NCBI GenBank assembly: GCA_028641055.1
Contig: CM054059.1
Span: forward strand, 49,113,682 to 49,177,681
DNA length: 64,000 nucleotides
Source of the DNA: Alopecurus myosuroides
Taxonomy: Eukaryota; Streptophyta; Magnoliopsida; Poales; Poaceae
Direction of reading: 5' to 3'
In this document: one piece after another, positions 43,620 to 56,029 of the stretch
How the letters are laid out: every line of letters starts with the position of its first letter
How positions within the stretch are numbered: position 1 is the stretch's first letter
Program-made: the position numbers and the translations under genes
Notes under the pieces: model-generated
What the model was told of the DNA's origin: nothing
Seen by the model: the letters and a program-made list of their open reading frames with translations, nothing else
The model's database searches: none

Positions 43620-45245
43620 TATTGCCTCACCTCCACACCTATAACCATTGCTTGAGCCCGTGTCTTACTAGCATGCTTAGGTTGTTTTGCTCGAGTCTGT
43701 TACCCGTTACTTTCTGTTACTACTTCATTATGTTCTGGGGGCTCGATGTTTAATCAATCAATCATGCTAATGTTATTGTTAAATAATTAATTTGATGATA
43801 AGGCACCGGTAGGAGGCCCTTTGTGGTTTTGAGGCCTGCTAGTGTCGACCCTAATAGGAAAAGGGTCTTGTCTACTGATCCATGATGAGCGCACTAACCG
43901 CATGTGGGAAGCGAGTATGGGCGCCCCCCTCAATTTGATTCGATTCGCATCTCGTCCAAATCGCCTCATTTAGTTCGTGTTTTCCATTTGCCGCATGCAT
44001 GTTTTTGCGAGCCCAGGCCAGGGTGGAACTTTTGTAGTCGGCATATAGGGGGACACGGTCTTAGAGTGCTATGAGGGTCCCTTTTCTTCGGGGCTTGATT
44101 AGCCGTGCGCCCAAGGTTCTTTGGGCTTGATGCGAAGAAGAGTTGAGTTGTGTTGAGTGCCCCGCTTGGTGGAAGGGCCTTTCCATCTGGCGGGTTATTC
44201 ATGCGTGTACGGCCAAATTGGTGCAACCCTGCAGGGATAATCTTCTCGAGAAGCCGTGTTTTTCGCGGTTATGGATTACTTGGTGAAAGTACTGGCTAAC
44301 AAGTACTCAGGACAACTTAAACATAATGATCAAACATGTTACACCCAATGATTAATAACTTGACTAGTAATAGGTTGATGACACCATAACTTGATTCACC
44401 TTTAATACAACTGTGTGAGTTATCCTCGGATTGCTTCTTTGGATAAGGGGCGAGATCCAGGATGGGTTTGTTTGAAGTTATCTTTCAGTTGGTTACAATC
44501 CTCGATCTTATCTCCTTTCTGTTAGCCGGCAGTTGTAGTATGTTTCTGTAGTTGTGTAGAGCAGCCAGTTGCAGCATCTTTATATCCCCTTCCTTCCGTT
44601 GAACCCAAAGCATCTGTGCTTGGTGTTGACGGGTTACACTTTGGTGAACTGTGAGTCTTGCTTGCCAGTACGTTGGTGTACTGACCCCTTTGGGGCTGTG
44701 GTTTTACGCAGACGACGTTTCCGAGGATCTACATGGTGGCTACTACGTGGAGTATGACGAGACTGCTGACGAGTAGATAGCGGACCCGGGCAGGATCCGA
44801 GACTTCGTGGATGGGCTCCGTCTTTTCGTTTCCGGCCTCTTAGGCCTATTTGGTTCTTGTCTGTACTCAGACCTGTTGAATGCTTCCGCTGTGATGTACT
44901 GATGTATTGTTGGGACATGTGTCCTCTGGATGATTGTATTTGCTATCTCTGCTCTAATGAGAGCTATTTGCAACTTATTTCAATCTCTTGTGTCGTAGAG
45001 ATCTGTTGTGATATCAATTGTTCCAATGCCGTTGGCGTACCATGTGTGTATGTTTGAAGTACGTCAACGGAAGTATCTGGATTTCTATGGGATGGTTTGC
45101 GCAGACGATGAATAGTACGATAATGGTTGTCACACGTTCACGTGTTGGCCTGCTCATATTGAGATGCGGGTGCTGGTATGCCCCGTAAGCCATTTATCTA
45201 CTGTTTAACGGACTGTGAGTATCCCCTAGAAGTCCGGGTGCGACA
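43620..45245 (+). repeat. Element D, LTR 2, second part (1626 bp)
   Basis: Continues LTR 2 after the element C insertion and ends GTCCGGGTGCGACA before the second internal region. Aligns with 49562-51188 of LTR 3 with few differences. Confidence 0.93.
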
Positions 45246-46288
45246 AATGGTATCAGAGCCTGTCTGCCTGTAGGATCCCTTTTTACTGGTCGCAGTTGAG
45301 TCTAGAAACTATTTTGTAGCTATATAGGAAAAATGAAACGTGAGAGTAGGAATTCTGCCATTTTTCTTCTTTTCCCACCCACCCACCCTTTTCTGGTAAG
45401 GAAGTGCAACGTTGTTTTCCATTCTCATCTAAACTTTCAAGTTAGGATTTCACGAATTCTGGTTTCTCTAGGATGGTTATATCTACTAGACCATAGGAAT
45501 GGAGGTGGTTGTGACATGATTTATCATGTTGCCTACTCATGATTGAGAACGGAGGCGTGTAAGCCCCGGAAGCAAATCCTCTATTCCTTAAGCAGTAGAT
45601 AATGATCCTTTAGAAACCCGGATGGGTTTTCCGTAGTACCTCAGGAGTTTTGTTCTCGTTTTCCCCGATGTTGATATCCTGTTCTTCTCAACATCCTTTT
45701 CGTCCGTTGAAATCTTGTTGTTGTTTCCACTTCAATTCTTCTACCGGCGTCTAATCAAAGTTTCCCCGTTCATCTGCAAAACTCTGTTTCAGCTAAAGTG
45801 TTGTTTCATACCGGAGAATCACATTCCTTTGTGTCAACAATCTTGTCCACAACATACAACCCAATTCTGGTTCCACTAAACAATCAATACTCTGTTCACT
45901 CCCCGGGATCTCAAATGTTGACTTCCAAGATAAGTAAGAACAATCCAATTCTAATGGGAGGCCACATATTCCTCGTTTCTCTCATGTTGCTGATTCTGAC
46001 ATTGATGTCATCCTTGGTGTTCCATTGATGTCAATAACTCTGTTCCAACCTTATTACAGATAGTCTATTCTCCAAATTAATCAAATTCTATCCAACTATA
46101 CACCCTCAATACAAAACCTCTCCCTTTACTTGAAATGTTCCGGTGGTTTCCAAATTCCCTGACGTCTATCCAATGTGCACGATGTGTTTCACGTGTCACA
46201 GCTCAAGAGGATCTTCCCAAGAAGTTTCCGGACCTTTTCTTTTCTCAGTAGGAATCTCGGGGCGCGTTTCCTTCAAGGGGGGGCGTTT
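45246..46288 (+). mobile_element. Element D, internal region 2 (1043 bp)
   Basis: Same length and nearly the same sequence as internal region 1, including the initiator tRNA-Met primer site, the frameshifted protease remnant (LFHTGESHSFVS), the pol C-terminal remnant and the polypurine tract. It shows that the array holds two copies of the internal domain. Confidence 0.93.
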
Positions 46289-49200
46289 TGTAACATCCCA
46301 AGTATGAAAACCTACCATTTAGAATGTTTGATTTCTTGTTATTAAAGTATTGCATCATGTCATCATGTTTTTTCCCCTTGTTTGCATTTGTTACTATTTG
46401 TTTTGCTTCTGTTTTATTCTGTTTTCATAATGAAATCCAAACAAATTCAACTTTGTTTTCATACTTGTTCTGTTACAACCTTTAAAATACAAATCACAAA
46501 CAAAAACAACCACATTGTTTTCTTTTTATTCCATGTTGATCACTTATTAAAATATTGGTTTGATCAATCAATTGCTTCCAAATTGCAATCAAAAATTCAA
46601 ATCAAAGCACCAAAACAAAAATCACTTTGAAATCATGTTGGGGTCAAAACAAATCTACTCTATTTGTGTTTAATAACATAGGGGTCACCCTATTTAAAAG
46701 TGTTGGTTTTAAAAAATCCTTTTACTATTCAAAAATCACTCACATTTTGGTTATTTTTCTAAACAGCACCAATTTCCAAGTCATTAAAACTACCAATCTA
46801 TTCTAATAACTTTAATCACATTAATCAGTAGGGTTCACCCTACTAAAACCTTTGTTTTCAATATTATTTTATTTAATAACAAATAGCTCTAAATTTGAAT
46901 TAATTTCTAACAGCACCTTAAATTTGCAAGTTTTGGAAAAACAAAGTTGTCAATTAGTTGACATTATAAAAACTAAGCTAATTATAATTTTTACCAAATT
47001 TTTCCTAACCTAACAACCATCTTTTCTTCCATTTGGTTTTCTACAAAAAAAAAATAAAACAACAGAAATAATAAAAAGAAATCTGTTAGAGGGGGGAGAA
47101 GACTAAGCCCAGCCCAACTTCATCCATCTGGCCCAGTACCCCCCTCTTCTCCGCTTGTCGTCTTCCTCCTAGCAGTACGAACACATCCACCACCAACCGA
47201 TCACCTCTCCTCCATCGGATGCCATGCCGTACATGGCCCCTCTCTCCATAAGTACCTCCCCCTCTGCTAGCGAGCCCTAGCCCCTCTCCTCTAACCCTAG
47301 CACCACCCTCCATCGCCGCCATCGCTACCCTCTCGTCCACCTCCTCTCTGCCTCTGACTCTGAACCACAAACGCTGCCTCACCCGAACAACCCCTTTCCT
47401 CCGGCGAGCGCCGCCGCCTTGGTCACCGGCGGACCGTGCCGAGGCCGGGAATGGAACCGGGGAGGTTCCCTCTCCGTCCTCGCTGCCTCGGCCGGCCCGG
47501 AGGAGCCCCGGATGCGCCGCCCCGTCGCCTCCCGTCGCCGGCCTTCCCTGCCTCGACCTCCCTGTTCGCCCCCTGCCTCGACCGCCTCGCCTCCAATCGC
47601 ACGAAGGTGAGGCCCCCTTCGACCGCCTCCCTCTCCTCCCTCATCTCCCCTTGAACCGCACCACCCACCGCACGCTACGCCCACGGCGCCCTCAGGCGCG
47701 AGCGCAACAGCAGCAGGCGAGCGCTGCCATGGCTGCCTGCTCCTCCCTGTGCGTGCGTTTCAGTTCAGTTGAAAAAACCCACCTGAACCACACCTCATCC
47801 TCTCCCCTTCCCCCTTCCTATCACCAACCCGCAGCCATCCCTACTGGCAGCAGCCGAGCGCAGCAAGCCCCAGCTCGCGGGTTCGACTCCCCATCCCCAC
47901 CCTTTTCTCTGTTCGTTTTGTCCAATTAAATTCCCGTGCAGTTTCTGAACTATAACTTCACCCCGCTGCACTTCCTGTCAACACACAGCGCACAGCCCAA
48001 CTGGTTAGGTCCCTTTGCTGCAGTTAGGAGGTGGGGGATCGAATCCCACCCCCTGCACAATTAACAACCTTTTTATTTTGCAAAGATTTGGTCACAGCAA
48101 CTTCACGAATTCACAACTAGGCCCTTGCACATTAATTCTAGACCCCTGAAATATTATTTCTAAGTCCCTGTTTCACTAAAAAATGGCAGATTTGCACTAT
48201 ATCTTGTAAATTGCATAAGTAAATCATTGTAACTCCAAATTTAACTTTTAAAATATGTTTTCTGTCCCAAATTAAATGATCTATCCAAATATAAAATTTG
48301 TTTACTGTTTTGAATATTTTAAATTGGTGCAATATTTGAAAACTTGTGAAATTCACTTAAACTTGCAAAATTCATAACTTGGGCATAAAAATTCCAAATT
48401 GCACAAACTAAATATGTTTTCCAATCAACTTTTCATGTACTTTCCAAATATAAATTTTGTTTGCTGTTTTGAATAAATTAAATTGCTGAAAACAACTGTT
48501 TCTTGTTTAATGCATTTAAAATTGCCAAAATAATAACTTGCTCATTTTAAATCCAATTTCCACAAATGAAATATGTTTTCCATGCAAAATTAAACCATCT
48601 TTCCAAATATAAAATTTGTTTCATGTTTTGAATAATTAAAATTGGTTAAATGATTTAAACCTTGTTTAAATCATTTAATATTGCTAAATTCATAACTTGA
48701 TCAAATCAAATTCTTTTGGGACATATAAAATATGTTTTCAAACCATCAAAGCATAACCTTTTCAAATATGAACTTCACTCAATGTTTTGCACAAATAAAA
48801 ACTCAAATAAGTTCATGTTTGAATTAAATTCATTTAATTCTTGCTTACACTTGTTTAATTCATAAATAATTTATCTGAAATCCTTTTTCAACAAGTGAAA
48901 CATGTATTCCAACTAAAATCTTGTTTTCTTTTCAAATATGAACTTTGTTATCTATTTTGAACAATTAAAATTGGTGAAAACAACAAATGCTTGTGTGACA
49001 CCTTTAAGGAACCAAAATTTCCTAACTTAATAAATGAATTTCCAAACTTGTTAAACCTTATTTCAATTTGATTCTATTGTTGTTATTTTGCTGTTTTCCT
49101 CATCCATGCATCATGCTAATTCACTTACACAATTTGATTAGTTGTAAAACAATTAATTCAACCATAATTCATGGGCTTTGCATATGCAATCCAATTGCAT

Positions 49201-51188
49201 GTGGGTCCATTTAATCATGTTGTTATCTTGTCAACTAGTTTATTCTGTTGCATCAATTAACTGGTCATGCATCATCCCATGTTTGTGCACTATGCCATGA
49301 TATTGATTGTTTATCTTTCTGCAATGTTTGTTTGCTTCTTCCCGGATAAACGACGACGTTGAGACCGACGATACTTATGACATCCCTTCTAAGGAATTAG
49401 CTCAGTACCAGGCTACTGGGTTTTGCAGGCAAGTTATCACTCACATGAACCACTGTGTTCCTCTCAACATTGATTACCGATACTTTCCGTTGTTCTTTTC
49501 TGCTAGCCTTAGTAGTAGTTGTTTCTGTTGCGAACCTATCACATGTATCCTTTAACCCTGATATTGCCTCACCTCCACACCTATAACCATTGCTTGAGCC
49601 CGTGTCTTACTAGCATGCTTAGGTTGTTTTGCTCGAGTCTGTTACCCGTTACTTTCTGTTACTACTTCATTATGTTCTGGGGGCTCGATGTTTAATCAAT
49701 CAATCATGCTAATGTTATTGTTAAATAATTCATTTGATGATAAGGCACCGGCAGGAGGCCCTTTGTGGTTTTGAGGCCTGCTAGTGTCGACCCTAATAGG
49801 AAAAGGGTCTTGTCTACTGATCCATGATGAGCGCACTAACCGCATGTGGGAAGCGAGTATGGGCGCCCCCCTCAATTTGATTCGATTCGCATCTCGTCCA
49901 AATCGCCTCATTTAGTTCGTGTTTTCCATTTGCCGCATGCATGTTTTTGCGAGCCCAGGCCAGGGTGGAACTTTTGTAGTCGGCATATAGGGGGACACGG
50001 TCTTAGAGTGCTATGAGGGTCCCTTTTCTTCGGGGCTTGATTAGCCGTGCGCCCAAGGTTCTTTGGGCTTGATGCGAAGAAGAGTTGAGTTGTGTTGAGT
50101 GCCCCGCTTGGTGGAAGGGCCTTTCCATCTGGCGGGTTATTCATGCGTGTACGGCCAAATTGGTGCAACCCTGCAGGGATAATCTTCTCGAGAAGCCGTG
50201 TTTTCCGCGGTTATGGATTACTTGGTGAAAGTACTGGCTAACAAGTACTCAGGACAACTTAAACATAATGATCAAACATGTTACACCCAATGATTAATAA
50301 CTTGACTAGTAATAGGTTGATGACACCATAACTTGATTCACCTTTAATACAACTGTGTGAGTTATCCTCGGATTGCTTCTTTGGATAAGGGGCGAGATCC
50401 AGGATGGGTTTGTTTGAAGTTATCTTTCAGTTGGTTACAATCCTCGATCTTATCTCCTTTCTGTTAGCCGGCAGTTGTAGTATGTTTCTGTAGTTGTGTA
50501 GAGCAGCCAGTTGCAGCATCCTTTATATCCCCTTCCTTCTGTTGAACCCAAAGCATCTGTGCTTGGTGTTGACGGGTTACACTTTGGTGAACTGTGAGTC
50601 TTGCTTGCCAGTACGTTGGTGTACTGACCCCTTTGGGGCTGTGGTTTTACGCAGACGACGTTTCCGAGGATCTACATGGTGGCTACTACGTGGAGTATGA
50701 CGAGACTGCTGACGAGTAGATAGCGGACCCGGGCAGGATCCGAGACTTCGTGGATGGGCTCCGTCTTTTCGTTTCCGGCCTCTTAGGCCTATTTGGTTCT
50801 TGTCTGTACTCAGACCTGTTGAATGCTTCCGCTGTGATGTACTGATGTATTGTTGGGACATGTGTCCTCTGGATGATTGTATTTGCTATCTCTGCTCTAA
50901 TGAGAGCTATTTGCAACTTATTTCAATCTTTTGTGTCGTAGAGATCTGTTGTGATATCAATTGTTCCAATGCCGTTGGCGTACCATGTGTGTATGTTTGA
51001 AGTACGTCAACGGAAGTATCTGGATTTCTATGGGATGGTTTGCGCAGACGATGAATAGTACGATAATGGTTGTCACACGTTCACGTGTTGGCCTGCTCAT
51101 ATTGATATGCGGGTGCCGGTATGCCCCGTAAGCCAGTTATCTACTGTTTAACGGACTGTGAGTATCCCCTAGAAGTCCGGGTGCGACA
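46289..51188 (+). repeat. Element D, LTR 3: complete 4900-bp LTR
   Basis: TGTAACATCCCAAG ... GTCCGGGTGCGACA. It contains the GC island (47080-47725), tRNA-like boxes (47993-48004 and 48036-48046) and the uninterrupted form of the element C target site at about 49557. LTRs this long flanking a 1-kb internal region resemble the LARD class of large retrotransposon derivatives. Family name not assigned. Confidence 0.95.
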
Positions 51189-51795
51189 GTTGGCAGTAGG
51201 ACATATTGCCTCCTTTTTTTTTTGGAAGTTCTATGCGTGCGTGCAGTCCGGATGAAACCAAACTCTGAAAGTATGAATTCCTACACGTGCTTGCGCACGG
51301 GCATGGCAAGTGTTTCAAATTCTGAACCTCTTGCACTTGATCACCGAAATACGGTTGAGAGCTTCGGATTCAGATCCAAAAACCGGCAGCGTACAGTGTT
51401 TGTCGGCCCATTCGGCTCAGTGTCCGAGCAAACGAGCCATCACAACGTCGTGAGATAGCCACGAGGAAAGCAGAAACTGTTCGCCTCATGAACAGATCAG
51501 AGACATGTGGGACTCTGTTTTACCTATGTACTTCTCATTCTGAGTCCTCTCTGAAGACATTTTGTCGTCCGAATCATTTTGTTTGGCTACAAGTTCGAGT
51601 GAAACAAAACACGACCTGACTTAAAGTGTGAAACAGTTTGGCGCAGGCATCGTATCAAGTCATGCCATGCTTAGGAAAATTATCAGATCAAACTTCTTTT
51701 AAATACGCTAAGATTTAAAGTGCATAATTTTAAAAAAATATGGCGTCACCTTCTACGTGGGTGGCCAGGCGTTCGGCGCGCACATGTTTTTGCTC
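51189..51795. other. Unassigned sequence between element D and the lone LTR
   Basis: No ORF of note and no recognised repeat. It is the right flank of the element D array and begins GTTGGCAGTAGGACATATTG. Confidence 0.4.
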
Positions 51796-52420
51796 TGTCG
51801 GATATATGACAAATGGGGGTATATTCGGCATTGGTCGAAGGCCGGATTACCCGTGTGGCCCAATAGAGCAATAAAGCCCATTGGACGACTCAGTAATCCA
51901 ACATACGGGAAGACTGATTCTAGAAAAACTTGATTATGGCCCGATACGTAATCCGGCGTGGAGAAGAACTCGGATGTCTTATTTGCCAAGAATTGGGAAT
52001 ATTGTTCTTAGTTTCTACTCTCTCCGTTCCATATTAGATGACTTTGAATTGGATGTATCTAGACATATTTTAGTGCTAGATACATCCATTCCGAAATCAT
52101 CTAATATGGAACGGAGGGAGTACGTTCTCCTTCCTATAAACCCTAGTCCGGTTGTCTATATAAAGTCGGATGAGGACGCGCCCCTCAAGCCACGATATCG
52201 CAAGATAGCAAAACTCTTGACTCACTTTGTATCGTGTACACCTCAGGTTTTAGTCATGATATTGTGAAATTGCAGGAGGAGGATGCCGCCATTGCTGCGA
52301 CGTTTCGAAACTGGGTAAACTTATGTCCTCGCCATCGGCAACTCCCATGCGCTTCCATCCACGCTCTACCACACGGCTTATGACACCCCTTGCTATGAAT
52401 CATACTACGAACACTCGACA
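51796..52420 (+). repeat. Solo or orphan LTR related to element A
   Basis: Starts TGTCGGATATATGAC and ends CACTCGACA, parallel to the LTR of element A, with the same order of motifs (GCCGGATTACC, GGCCCAATAG, TCTATATAAAGTCGGA as TATA region). No matching 5-bp TSD is seen (TGCTC left, GACTG right), so it may be a recombination product or remnant rather than a clean solo LTR. A 103-bp MITE is inserted in it. Confidence 0.75.
52018..52120 (+). mobile_element. Stowaway MITE (103 bp) in the lone LTR
   Basis: Ends CTCTCTCCGTTCCATATTAGATGA and its inverse CATCTAATATGGAACGGAGGGAG, flanked by TA on both sides (52016-52017 and 52121-52122). The internal sequence is also palindromic around GTGCTAGATACATCC. 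Confidence 0.95.
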
Positions 52421-52492
52421 GACTGCTGTTTGGCCCGAGTATGGATAAGGACACGCGGAGCATAGAGGTCGTCAATGTGGAGCCGTACATCT

Positions 52493-52785
52493 CACTACGG
52501 GAGAACGCCTCGTTGCCATGTGCCAAAGGCACACAACGAAGACCAGAAGACACACGGCAACGAGTACACAACGATAAAAATCACGACAACAGAGTATTTT
52601 CCGTGTGCAAGATATTAGGGCACGCGGCAAAGACTGTTGGTGGACCCCACTGCCATTTGATAAAAGGCACGGCAATAGAGTCTTTGCCGTGTGCAAGATA
52701 TCAGGGCACACGGCAAAGACTATTGGTGGGCCCCACTGCCATTTGATAAAAGGCACGGCAACAGAGTCTTTGCCGTGTGCAAGAT
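52493..52785 (+). mobile_element. CACTA element terminus fragment with 86-bp tandem repeats
   Basis: Starts CACTACGGGAGAACGCC, a CACTA-type terminus. TTTGCCGTGTGC / GCACACGGCAAAG inverted motifs, typical subterminal repeats, recur with an exact period of 86 bp (starts at 52603, 52689 and 52775). The other terminus and any transposase are missing. It ends abruptly at the BTB fragment. Confidence 0.75.
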
Positions 52786-52990
52786 ATCGATATCCTCCTC
52801 CACTTCATCTACATGGGACCGCTAAAACGGCCATGCGACAAATTCGCCGCGATAAAGCATCTGCTGGTCGCCGCAGATCGGTCCGGATGAACAAGCTGAA
52901 ACTGATCTGCGAGGAGCAGCTCTACAATCGAATAGGAAACTGTCACCACAACGCACGTGATGGTGGTTCAGTACAGGTGCGAGGGGCTCA
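52786..52990 (+). pseudogene. MATH-BTB protein gene fragment
   Basis: Encodes IDILLHFIYMGPLKRPCDK and AAIKHLLVAADRSG, then after a one-base frameshift MNKLKLICEEQLY and remnants. This matches the end of the BTB domain and start of the C-terminal helices of grass MATH-BTB proteins (cullin-3 adaptors). No start, MATH domain or end is present. It directly adjoins the CACTA fragment. A related gene lies at the right window edge. Confidence 0.8.
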
Positions 52991-53149
52991 AGCAGGTCGG
53001 ATCTTACACCGATTATTAACTCTAAAGAACAAGGCTCACATGAGGAGTAAAATATACTTTCATTTGATCTATCTTGGATGACCCAAGAGGGCTTTTGACG
53101 ATATGGTCCACAAATAATGGTTGTCTGTCAATTTAGGCAACTATCCTAT

Positions 53150-53668
53150 TGGAAATGGTAATATAAAATTCATCTTATACAATTTTGAAAAGTTAGACTA
53201 AGAATGTTAGAGGAGAATATGAAAAAAAATTAGAAAAAATGCATCTTCTTATTGATGAGTTGGATATTAAAGCTAAAACAACCCCTCTAAGTCTAGTTGA
53301 AAGGGCTGTCAAGAGAGAGGCAGATGAGTTTCTGGCAAAACCTAGGTCGGATGAGTAGTCAAAGTGGGATCAATGCGCCAAGGTCAAGCATATTAGAGAG
53401 GGAGGAGCAAACATAGAAAACCCATCTAATTGCAAACATAGAGGATTTAAAGAAAAATATTTTTGAATTAGAGCAAGATGAGAAAACTATTGTGGGGAGA
53501 ATAATTTGAAATTCTTTATTTTGAATATTACAAGAAAGTTGTGGGATACCAGCACCGAGTTGTGGGATACCAGCTTATATTTTGGGATGGAGGAGTGTAA
53601 TGAGGATATGCCTCGAATCTGTAATGTCGAAAATAAAATATTTACCTTCAACTTCACCAAAAAGTCTT
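53150..53668 (+). pseudogene. LINE (L1-type) ORF2 fragment, degenerate
   Basis: KLEKMHLLIDELDIKAKTTP, LSLVERAVKREADEFLA, then after a TAG SKWDQCAKVKHIREGGANIE, and further on GMEECNEDMPRICNVENKIFTF. These match the segment between endonuclease and reverse transcriptase of grass LINEs. Several stops and frameshifts, plus a local duplication (GTTGTGGGATACCAGC twice at about 53537), mark it as dead. The catalytic reverse transcriptase part is absent. Confidence 0.75.
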
Positions 53669-54344
53669 ATTAAGGATGAGTGAGAGACGGTACGTAATTA
53701 TCTAAGGTTTAAGCCGGGAGCCCAGGCTGAATTCTCAGGCCATCTGCCGATGTGTGACTCTGCGGGTGGGGGCTGTGTATGTGGGGTTTGTTCGTGGGGG
53801 AGTTGTTGTTTGGCCAGAGTTCTCTCGCAACTTTCTCTGTCCCCCGATCTTGCCGAGACACCCCTATCCATTACTCCCACACGATGGCGGCGGCGGCCAT
53901 GTACACATTCAGCTACACGCAGGGGATAGGATCGTCGGGGAAGGCCAGAGCGACTGCTCCTCTCTATCTCCCACGGTATATTCTCTCTCTCCTCTGTCAA
54001 CCTCTCCTCCCCTTTCTCTATTAGTGGCGGCGGGAGCGCTGGCGGCACAGAGTAGCGAGGGCAGTGAGAAATGGCGAGGGATTCCTCTCTTCTAGGTCTC
54101 CCATCTCTATCTTTTGATCCGCGGGAGCGCCGATTCCATCCGGCCGGTCGTCGTGTTTGTATTTCAGACTCGCTCGCTGAATGGGCAGTGTCCTTCGGGT
54201 CTACAATATTTCTTGCCGGCTGGCTGGTCTACCCTTGCCTCCTTTCTCCTCGCTAGATTTCTCTCCCTGGGGCGTAGAGTATTCGTCCGCTGTAATATGA
54301 AGCAAAGAACAGAGCACAACGACCAGAAGAGTGTCGTTGACCAG

Positions 54345-54372
<28 letters not shown>
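54345..54372 (+). repeat. (GA)14 microsatellite
   Basis: A perfect GA run in the first-exon-like region, with no further significance seen. Confidence 0.9.
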
Positions 54373-54376
<4 letters not shown>

Positions 54377-56029
54377 CAAACGGAATCACCCAAAAAATGG
54401 AACTACCATGCCTTTTTGCTCATATTCCTCATGAGGTTCACAACAACAACACCGGACTAAGTACAGTTCTGCTCTCATTGGCTCTACAAATTCGCAAAAC
54501 ACTGCAATCTTTCTATATTTGTTCAAGATTTTTTTCGTTGTCTACCACGAACCAGTTCATGCTAATGTAGTACGTCAGATTTTACATTTCTCCAGATTTG
54601 AGTCTAAGCTGGACTCTATCAAATGATGCATTTGTGGCAAGATTTTTTTTTGTTTGTGAAGAAATATGGTTGAATATTGGATTTAGCTTCTGTGATGATG
54701 TTGTGTAAATGCAGGCTCGAGAAAATCAACCCTTATTGTGAGTAAACACATAACTTCAAGCTTTTGATTGGGATACAGGACAATATGACGATTTCAGTTT
54801 GAAATGCTAATCAATTGGGGCTGCACAAAAATGATATATAGAAAATTACTAAAGTTTGTATTATTTTTCTTCACCTTTCCTGCTCATCTGAAGGTGTTCT
54901 TTGGCTGCTGAGTTAGTTTTTTTGAAGTCAAAGTCATATTACAGGAATTATCTGTGCACTAAATTCATGAAGAACATCCATGTCGCTCTTCTATTTCAGA
55001 CAGTGGCGTGGTGTGTAGGGAGGCCGCCAGATGAGGTGCCGAAGTGGCACATGTTCCCTCTTCTCTTCGTTCAAACTAAATGTTGACGACCTCAACCTGC
55101 ATGGGTATCAGCACGGCTATGGCGCCTCAAACAGAAACCATGTCCATATGACTATGCCTCCATAGCAACGCCACCGTTTGACGACAACTCCAACCGTCTC
55201 TATTTAGGTTTCTTGCGTCATGTGGCCAACCTTTTACATTGGCAAGACGAGTCAGCCTGGTGCATAAGGTATGATACTACACCATTATTAGCATTAGTGC
55301 CATGACATTCTTCTTTTATAGGTTTCCTTCGGCAGGGGATTATATTAGCAAATATGTTTGTTCAGAAAGTTTTTGTTTGGTAGGATTGGAGTAAGATTGT
55401 AAACAAAAACGATATAAAATTGTCGGCGACTCATTTCCGTGTCACTGTTAGCCTATGTCTTGCTGTAAGGACAAGGAGTCATGCCAATCGAGTGGATATT
55501 ACCATTTTCCTAAGACAAACATGTATACCATAAAGTTTCAAGCTTATTTGATCTATATATGCATGCAAGGGTTTCAATATCTGTGGAGTAGTGTGTGTGT
55601 GCTAATGGCTGAATATAATTTTCTTGACTTATCTTTTAGATTCTGTTGGCTAAACACATAGTTTCTTGGGGACATGTTAGAGTGTTCTGTTGGAAATGCA
55701 GTTAAGGAATTTTACTGGTTATGTCGGAACAAGTTACTAGGAATATAAATTTATGTATTGATGAAATATATAGTAGTTTACACGAATTCATCATGTCATC
55801 ATTGTTTAAATCTTTTGTCCTGATACTATTCTTTAAGGTAAAAGAGTAATCTAAGAATTTTCCTACTTAGTTTGAATACTTACGAACCCATAAATTTATT
55901 AATATTTGACAATTCTCTTGGTTAGTCGCTGCATCTATTTCGACATAATTTGTTTTGTGTTCTACGAAGATGATGGTTGAATACTTGAAAGATTGTGCTA
56001 TTATACCTCATGATTCTATCTCGGTCTGC

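Noticed and set aside
28665..51188. Segmental duplication of a host region containing short ORFs at 28.6-33.6, 44.6-49.5 and 50.5-51.2 kb
   Set aside because: The repeated blocks have LTR ends (TGTAAC...GCGACA), initiator tRNA-Met primer sites and polypurine tracts, so they are LTRs and internal domains of one retroelement. The repeated ORFs are LTR shadows.
51796..52420. A clean solo LTR with target-site duplication
   Set aside because: Flanking 5-mers differ (TGCTC and GACTG), so only an orphan or remnant LTR can be claimed.
53754..54434. Host gene beginning at 53754 or 54071
   Set aside because: Several overlapping short frames, no domain and no continuing exons. Possible leader only.
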